Of a stretch of DNA of 64,000 nucleotides, positions 57,801 to 64,000 are shown one piece after another; within the stretch, counting starts at the first letter, position 1; each line of letters begins with the position of its first letter. The notes beneath the pieces were generated by a model. It was not told the DNA's origin. It saw nothing but the letters and a program-made list of their open reading frames with translations, and did no database searches. Source of the DNA: Symsagittifera roscoffensis (Eukaryota > Xenacoelomorpha > Acoela > Convolutidae); assembly GCF_963678635.1 (NCBI RefSeq), contig NC_087065.1:77631396-77695395 (forward strand), read 5' to 3'. The translations under genes and the position numbers were made by a program.

Positions 57801-60800
57801 TTCGTTACTAGGTATAAAAGTTTCATATGCTTAACCGTTGAGTTTGTTCTTTATAGGGTTGGTAGTTCGTTACTAGGTATAAAAGTTTCATCTGCTTAAC
57901 CGTTGAGTTTGTTCTTTATAGGGTTGGTAGTTCGTTACTAGGTATAAAAGTTTCATATGCTTAACCGTTGAGTTTGTTCTTTATAGGGTTGGTAGTTCGT
58001 TACTAGGTATAAAAGTTTCATATGCTTAACCGTTGAGTTTGTTCTTTATAGGGTTGGTAGTTCGTTACTAGGTATAAAAGTTTCATATGCTTAACCGTTG
58101 AGTTTGTTCTTTATAGGGTTGGTAGTTCGTTACTAGGTATAAAAGTTTCATCTGCTTAACCGTTGAGTTTGTTCTTTATAGGGTTGGTAGTTCGTTACTA
58201 GGTATATAAGTTTCATATGCCTAACCGTTGAGTTTGTTCTTTATAGGGTTGGTAGTTCGTTACTAGGTATAAAAGTTTCATCTGCTTAACCGTTGAGTTT
58301 GTTCTTTATAGGGTTGGTAGTTCGTTACTAGGTATAAAAGTTTCATCTGCTTAACCGTTGAGTTTTTTCTTTATAGGGTTGGTAGTTCGTTACTAGGTAT
58401 AAATGTTTCATATGCTTAACCGTTGAGTTTGTTCTTTATAGGGTTGGTAGTTCGTTACTAGGTATAAAAGTTTCATATGCTTAACCGTTGAGTTTGTTCT
58501 TTATAAGGTTGGTAGTTCGTTACTAGGTATAAAAGTTTCATCTGCTTAACCGTTGAGTTTGTTCTTTATAGGGTTGGTTGTTCATTACTAGGTATAAAAG
58601 TTTCATATGCTTAACCGTTGAGTTTGTTCTTTATAGGGTTGGTAGTTCGTTACTAGGTATAAAAGTTTCATATGCTTAACCGTTGAGTTTGTTCTTTATA
58701 GGGTTGGTAGTTCGTTACTAGGTATAAAAGTTTCATCTGCTTAACCGTTGAGTTTGTTCTTTATAGGGTTGGTAGTTCGTTACTAGGTATAAAAGTTTCA
58801 TCTGCTTAACCGTTGAGTTTGTTCTTTATAGGGTTGGTAGTTCGTTACTAGGTATAAAAGTTTCATCTGCTTAACCGTTGAGTTTGTTCTTTATAGGGTT
58901 GGTAGTTCGTTACTAGGTATAAAAGTTTCATATGCTTAACCGTTGAGTTTGTTCTTTATAGGGTTGGTAGTTCGTTACTAGGTTTAAAAGTTTCATATGC
59001 CTAACCGTTGAGTTTGTTCTTTATAGGGTTGGTAGTTCGTTACTAGGTATAAAAGTTTCATATGCTTAACCGTTGAGTTTGTTCTTTATAGGGTTGGTAG
59101 TTCGTTACTAGGTTTAAAAGTTTCATATGCCTAACCGTTGAGTTTGTTCTTTATAGGGTTGGTAGTTCGTTACTAGGTATAAAAGTTTCATATGCTTAAC
59201 CGTTGAGTTTGTTCTTTATAGGGTTGGTAGTTCGTTACTAGGTATAAAAGTTTCATATGCTTAACCGTTGAGTTTGTTCTTTATAGGGTTGGTAGTTCGT
59301 TACTAGGTATAAAAGTTTCATCTGCTTAACCGTTGAGTTTGTTCTTTATAGGGTTGGTAGTTCGTTACTAGGTATAAAAGTTTCATCTGCTTAACCGTTG
59401 AGTTTGTTCTTTATAGGGTTGGTAGTTCGTTACTAGGTATAAAAGTTTCATCTGCTTAACCGTTGAGTTTGTTCTTTATAGGGTTGGTAGTTCGTTACTA
59501 GGTATAAAAGTTTCATCTGCTTAACCGTTGAGTTTGTTCTTTATAGGGTTGGTAGTTCGTTACTAGGTATAAAAGTTTCATATGCTTAACCGTTGAGTTT
59601 GTTCTTTATAGGGTTGGTAGTTCGTTACTAGGTATAAAAGTTTCATCTGCTTAACCGTTGAGTTTGTTCTTTATAGGGTTGGTAGTTCGTTACTAGGTAT
59701 AAAAGTTTCATATGCTTAACCGTTGAGTTTGTTCTTTATAGGGTTGGTAGTTCGTTACTAGGTATAAAAGTTTCATATGCTTAACCGTTGAGTTTGTTCT
59801 TTATAGGGTTGGTAGTTCGTTACTAGGTATAAAAGTTTCATATGCTTAACCGTTGAGTTTGTTCTTTATAGGGTTGGTAGTTCGTTACTAGGTATAAAAG
59901 TTTCATCTGCTTAACCGTTGAGTTTGTTCTTTATAGGGTTGGTAGTTCGTTACTAGGTATATAAGTTTCATATGCCTAACCGTTGAGTTTGTTCTTTATA
60001 GGGTTGGTAGTTCGTTACTAGGTATAAAAGTTTCAATTGCTTAACCGTTGAGTTTGTTCTTTATAGGGTTGGTAGTTCGTTACTAGGTATAAAAGTTTCA
60101 TCTGCTTAACCGTTGAGTTTGTTCTTTATAGGGTTGGTAGTTCGTTACTAGGTATAAATGTTTCATATGCTTAACCGTTGAGTTTGTTCTTTATAGGGTT
60201 GGTAGTTCGTTACTAGGTATAAAAGTTTCATATGCTTAACCGTTGAGTTTGTTCTTTATAAGGTTGGTAGTTCGTTACTAGGTATAAAAGTTTCATCTGC
60301 TTAACCGTTGAGTTTGTTCTTTATAGGGTTGGTTGTTCATTACTAGGTATAAAAGTTTCATATGCTTAACCGTTGAGTTTGTTCTTTATAGGGTTGGTAG
60401 TTCGTTACTAGGTATAAAAGTTTCATATGCTTAACCGTTGAGTTTGTTCTTTATAGGGTTGGTAGTTCGTTACTAGGTATAAAAGTTTCATCTGCTTAAC
60501 CGTTGAGTTTGTTCTTTATAGGGTTGGTAGTTCGTTACTAGGTATAAAAGTTTCATCTGCTTAACCGTTGAGTTTGTTCTTTATAGGGTTGGTAGTTCGT
60601 TACTAGGTATAAAAGTTTCATCTGCTTAACCGTTGAGTTTGTTCTTTATAGGGTTGGTAGTTCGTTACTAGGTATAAAAGTTTCATATGCTTAACCGTTG
60701 AGTTTGTTCTTTATAGGGTTGGTAGTTCGTTACTAGGTTTAAAAGTTTCATATGCCTAACCGTTGAGTTTGTTCTTTATAGGGTTGGTAGTTCGTTACTA

Positions 60801-63800
60801 GGTATAAAAGTTTCATATGCTTAACCGTTGAGTTTGTTCTTTATAGGGTTGGTAGTTCGTTACTAGGTATAAAAGTTTCATATGCTTAACCGTTGAGTTT
60901 GTTCTTTATAGGGTTGGTAGTTCGTTACTAGGTATAAAAGTTTCATCTGCTTAACCGTTGAGTTTGTTCTTTATAGGGTTGGTAGTTCGTTACTAGGTAT
61001 ATAAGTTTCATATGCCTAACCGTTGAGTTTGTTCTTTATAGGGTTGGTAGTTCGTTCCTAGGTATAAAAGTTTCATCTGCTTAACCGTTGAGTTTGTTCT
61101 TTATAGGGTTGGTAGTTCGTTACTAGGTATAAAAGTTTCATCTGCTTAACCGTTGAGTTTGTTCTTTATAGGGTTGGTAGTTCGCTACTAGGTATAAAAG
61201 TTTCATATGCTTAACCGTTGAGTTTGTTTTTTATAGGGTTGGTAGTTCGTTACTAGGTATAAAAGTTTCATATGCTTAACCGTTGAGTTTTTTCTTTATA
61301 AGGTTGGTAGTTCGTTACTAGGTATAAAAGTTTCATCTGCTTAACCGTTGAGTTTGTTCTTTATAGGGATGGTAGTTCGTTACTAGGTATAAAAGTTTCA
61401 TATGCTTAACCGTTGAGTTTGTTCTTTATAGGGTTGGTAGTTCGTTACTAGGTATAAAAGTTTCATATGCTTAACCGTTGAGTTTGTTCTTTATAGGGTT
61501 GGTAGTTCGTTACTAGGTATAAAAGTTTCATCTGCTTAACCGTTGAGTTTGTTCTTTATAGGGTTGGTAGTGCGTTACTAGGTATAAAAGTTTCATCTGC
61601 TTAACCGTTGAGTTTGTTCTTTATAGGGTTGGTAGTTCGTTACTAGGTATAAAAGTTTCATCTGCTTAACCGGTGAGTTTGTTCTTTATAGGGTTGGTAG
61701 TTCGTTACTAGGTATAAAAGTTTCATATGCTTAACCGTTGAGTTTGTTCTTTATAGGGTTGGTAGTTCGTTACTAGGTATAAAAGTTTCATCTGCTTAAC
61801 CGTTGAGTTTGTTCTTTATAGGGTTGGTAGTTCGTTACTAGTTATAAAAGTTTCATATGCTTAACCGTTGAGTTTGTTCTTTATAGGGTTGGTAGTTCGT
61901 TAATAGGTATAAAAGTTTCATCTGCTTAACCGTTGAGTTTGTTCTTTATAGGGTTGGTAGTTCGTTACTAGGTATAAAAGTTTCATCTGCTTAACCGTTG
62001 TGTTTGTTCTTTATAGGGTTGGTAGTTCGTTACTAGTTATAAAAGTTTCATATGCTTAACCGTTGAGTTTGTTCTTTATAGGGTTGGTAGTTCGTTACTA
62101 GGTATAAAAGTTTCATCTGCTTAACCGTTGAGTTTGTTCTTAATAGGGTTGGTAGTTCGTTACTAGGTATAAAAGTTTCATATGCTTAACCGTTGAGTTT
62201 GTTCTTTATAGGGTTGGTAGTTCGTTACTAGGTATAAAAGTTTCATATGCTTAACCGTTGAGTTTGTTCTTTATAGGGTTGGTAGTTCGTTACTAGGTAT
62301 AAAAGTTTCATCTGCTTAACCGTTGAGTTTGTTCTTTATAGGGTTGGTAGTTCGTTACTAGGTATAAAAGTTTCATCTGCTTAACCGTTGAGTTTGTTCT
62401 TTATAGGGTTGGTAGTTCGTTACTAGGTATAAAAGTTTCATATGCTTAACCGTTGAGTTTGTTCTTTATAGGGTTGGTAGTTCGTTACTAGGTATAAAAG
62501 TTTCATATGCTCAACCGTTGAGTTTGTTCTTTATAGGGTTGTTAGTTCGTTACTAGGTATAAAAGTTTCATCTGCTTAACCGTTGAGTTTGTTCTTTATA
62601 GGGTTGGTAGTTCGTTACTAGGTATAAAAGTTTCATCTGCTTAACCGTTGAGTTTGTTCTTTATAGGGTTGGTAGTTCGTTACTAGGTATAAAAGTTTCA
62701 TATGCTTAACCGTTGAGTTTGTTCTTTATAGGGTTGGTAGTTCGTTACTAGGTATAAAAGTTTCATATGCTTAACCGTTGAGTTTGTTCTTTATAGGGTT
62801 GGTAGTTCGTTACTACTACGTATAAAAGTTTCATCTGCTTAACCGTTGAGTTTGTTCTTTATAGGGTTGGTAGTTCGTTACTAGGTATAAAAGTTTCATA
62901 TGCTTAACCGTTGAGTTTGTTCTTTATAGGGTTGGTAGTTCGTTACTAGGTATAAAAGTTTCATATGCTTAACCGTTGAGTTTGTTCTTTATAGGGTTGG
63001 TAGTTCGTTACTAGGTATAAAAGTTTCATCTGCTTAACCGTTGAGTTTGTTCTTTATAGAGTTGGTAGTTCGTTACTAGGTATAAAAGTTTCATATGCTT
63101 AACCGTTGAGTTTGTTCTTTATAGGGTTGGTAGTTCGTTACTAGGTATAAAAGTTTCAAATGCTTTACCGTTGAGTTTGTTCTTTATAGGGTTGGTAGTT
63201 CGTTACTAGGTATAAAAGTTTCATCTGCTTAACCGTTGAGTTTGTTCTTTATAGGGTTGGTAGTTCGTTACTAGGTATAAAAGTTTCATATGCTCAACCG
63301 TTGAGTTTGTTCTTTATAGGGTTGGTAGTTCGTTACTAGGTATAAAAGTTTCATATGCTTAACCGTTGAGTTTGTTCTTTATAGGGTTGGTAGTTCGTTA
63401 CAAGGTATAAAAGTTTCATATGCTTAACCGTTGAGTTTGTTCTTTATAGGGTTGGTAGTTCGTTACTAGGTATAAAAGTTTCATCTGCTTAACCGTTGAG
63501 TTTGTTCTTTATAGGGTTGGTAGTTCGTTACTAGGTATAAAAGTTTCATATGCTTAACCGTTGAGTTTGTTCTTTATAGGGTTGGTAGTTCGTTACTAGG
63601 TATAAAAGTTTCATATGCTTAACTGTTGAGTTTGTTCTTTATAGGGTTGGTAGTTCGTTACTAGGTATAAAAGTTTCATCTGCTTAACCGTTGAGTTTGT
63701 TCTTTATAGGGTTGGTAGTTCGTTACTAGCTATAAATGTTTCATCTGCTTAACCGTTGAGTTTGTTCTTTATAGGGTTGGTAGTTCGTTACTAGGTATAA

Positions 63801-64000
63801 AAGTTTCATATGCTTAACCGTTGAGTTTGTTCTTTATAGGGTTGGTAGTTCGTTACTAGGTATAAAAGTTTCATATGCTTAACCGTTGAGTTTGTTCTTT
63901 ATAGGGTTGGTAGTTCGCTACTAGGTATAAAAGTTTCATATGCTTAACCGTTGAGTTTGTTCTTTATAGGGTTGGTAGTTCGTTACTAGGTATAAAAGTT
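54810..64000. repeat. 65 bp satellite array, about 141 units, open at the window end
   Basis: Units begin TTCGTTACTAGGTATAAAAG and continue TTTCATATGC (or CTGC), TTAACCGTTGAG, TTTGTTCTTTATAGGG, TTGGTAG. Starts at 56046, 56111, 56176, 56241 and 56306 give a period of 65 bp. The A/C choice in TCAT(A/C)TGC is the main variable site. Rare variants mark larger blocks: TTCATTACTA at 57411, 58581 and 60336, at spacings of 1,170 (18 units) and 1,755 (27 units). Irregular units are at about 55445 and 62814. Confidence 0.97.

Noticed and set aside
38613-64000. CRISPR-like arrays
   Set aside because: The repeated units are conserved along their whole length, with no variable spacers, and the window is from an animal genome.
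54810-64000. Telomeric repeat because of TAGGGTT in each 65 bp unit
   Set aside because: The motif occurs once per 65 bp as TATAGGGTTGG and not as a short tandem TTAGGG or TTTAGGG array.
1-64000. tRNA and rRNA genes
   Set aside because: I looked for A/B-box and cloverleaf-like text and for rRNA cores by eye and saw none; a tRNAscan-type run would be decisive.

Overview
This is a window of AT-rich animal genomic DNA, most likely from an invertebrate. It carries one intron-containing protein gene with GT-AG splice sites, relics of an LTR-retrotransposon gag, a MULE-type transposase and hAT-like MITEs, and two large satellite arrays. I see no bacterial operons, Shine-Dalgarno sites, tRNA or rRNA genes. 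The species cannot be named from the sequence. No autonomous mobile element is intact.

Layout. 1-293: a 41-43 bp minisatellite. 586-2066: a frameshifted gag relic, followed by a degenerate ~100 bp tandem repeat (about 2430-2880). 3844-17999, minus strand: one gene of seven coding exons that I reconstruct from splice sites and matching reading phases. It predicts a protein of about 715 aa with one N-terminal transmembrane segment and a long low-complexity tail; I do not recognise the family. Its third intron holds a 1,592 bp tandem duplication that copied a hAT-like MITE with its target-site duplications. 18327-38040: gene-poor repeat territory with another hAT-like MITE, a degenerate satellite (26.7-29.65 kb), a 408 bp tandem duplication, a MULE transposase pseudogene (31368-32505, minus) and many copies of a dispersed ~530 bp element with hairpins at both ends. 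38613-50339: about 64 copies of a 183 bp satellite, each with a 14 bp palindrome. 50340-54809: more dispersed elements, including nested and inverted ones. 54810-64000: about 141 copies of a 65 bp satellite that runs off the end of the window.

Only the minus-strand gene looks like a functional coding unit. The rest is consistent with a heterochromatic or pericentromere-like flank where repeats nest in each other. The least ordinary items are the hairpin-ended ~530 bp family, the palindrome-bearing 183 bp satellite with 8-unit higher-order structure, the 65 bp satellite carrying a TATAAAAG motif in nearly every unit, and the unrecognised membrane protein gene.
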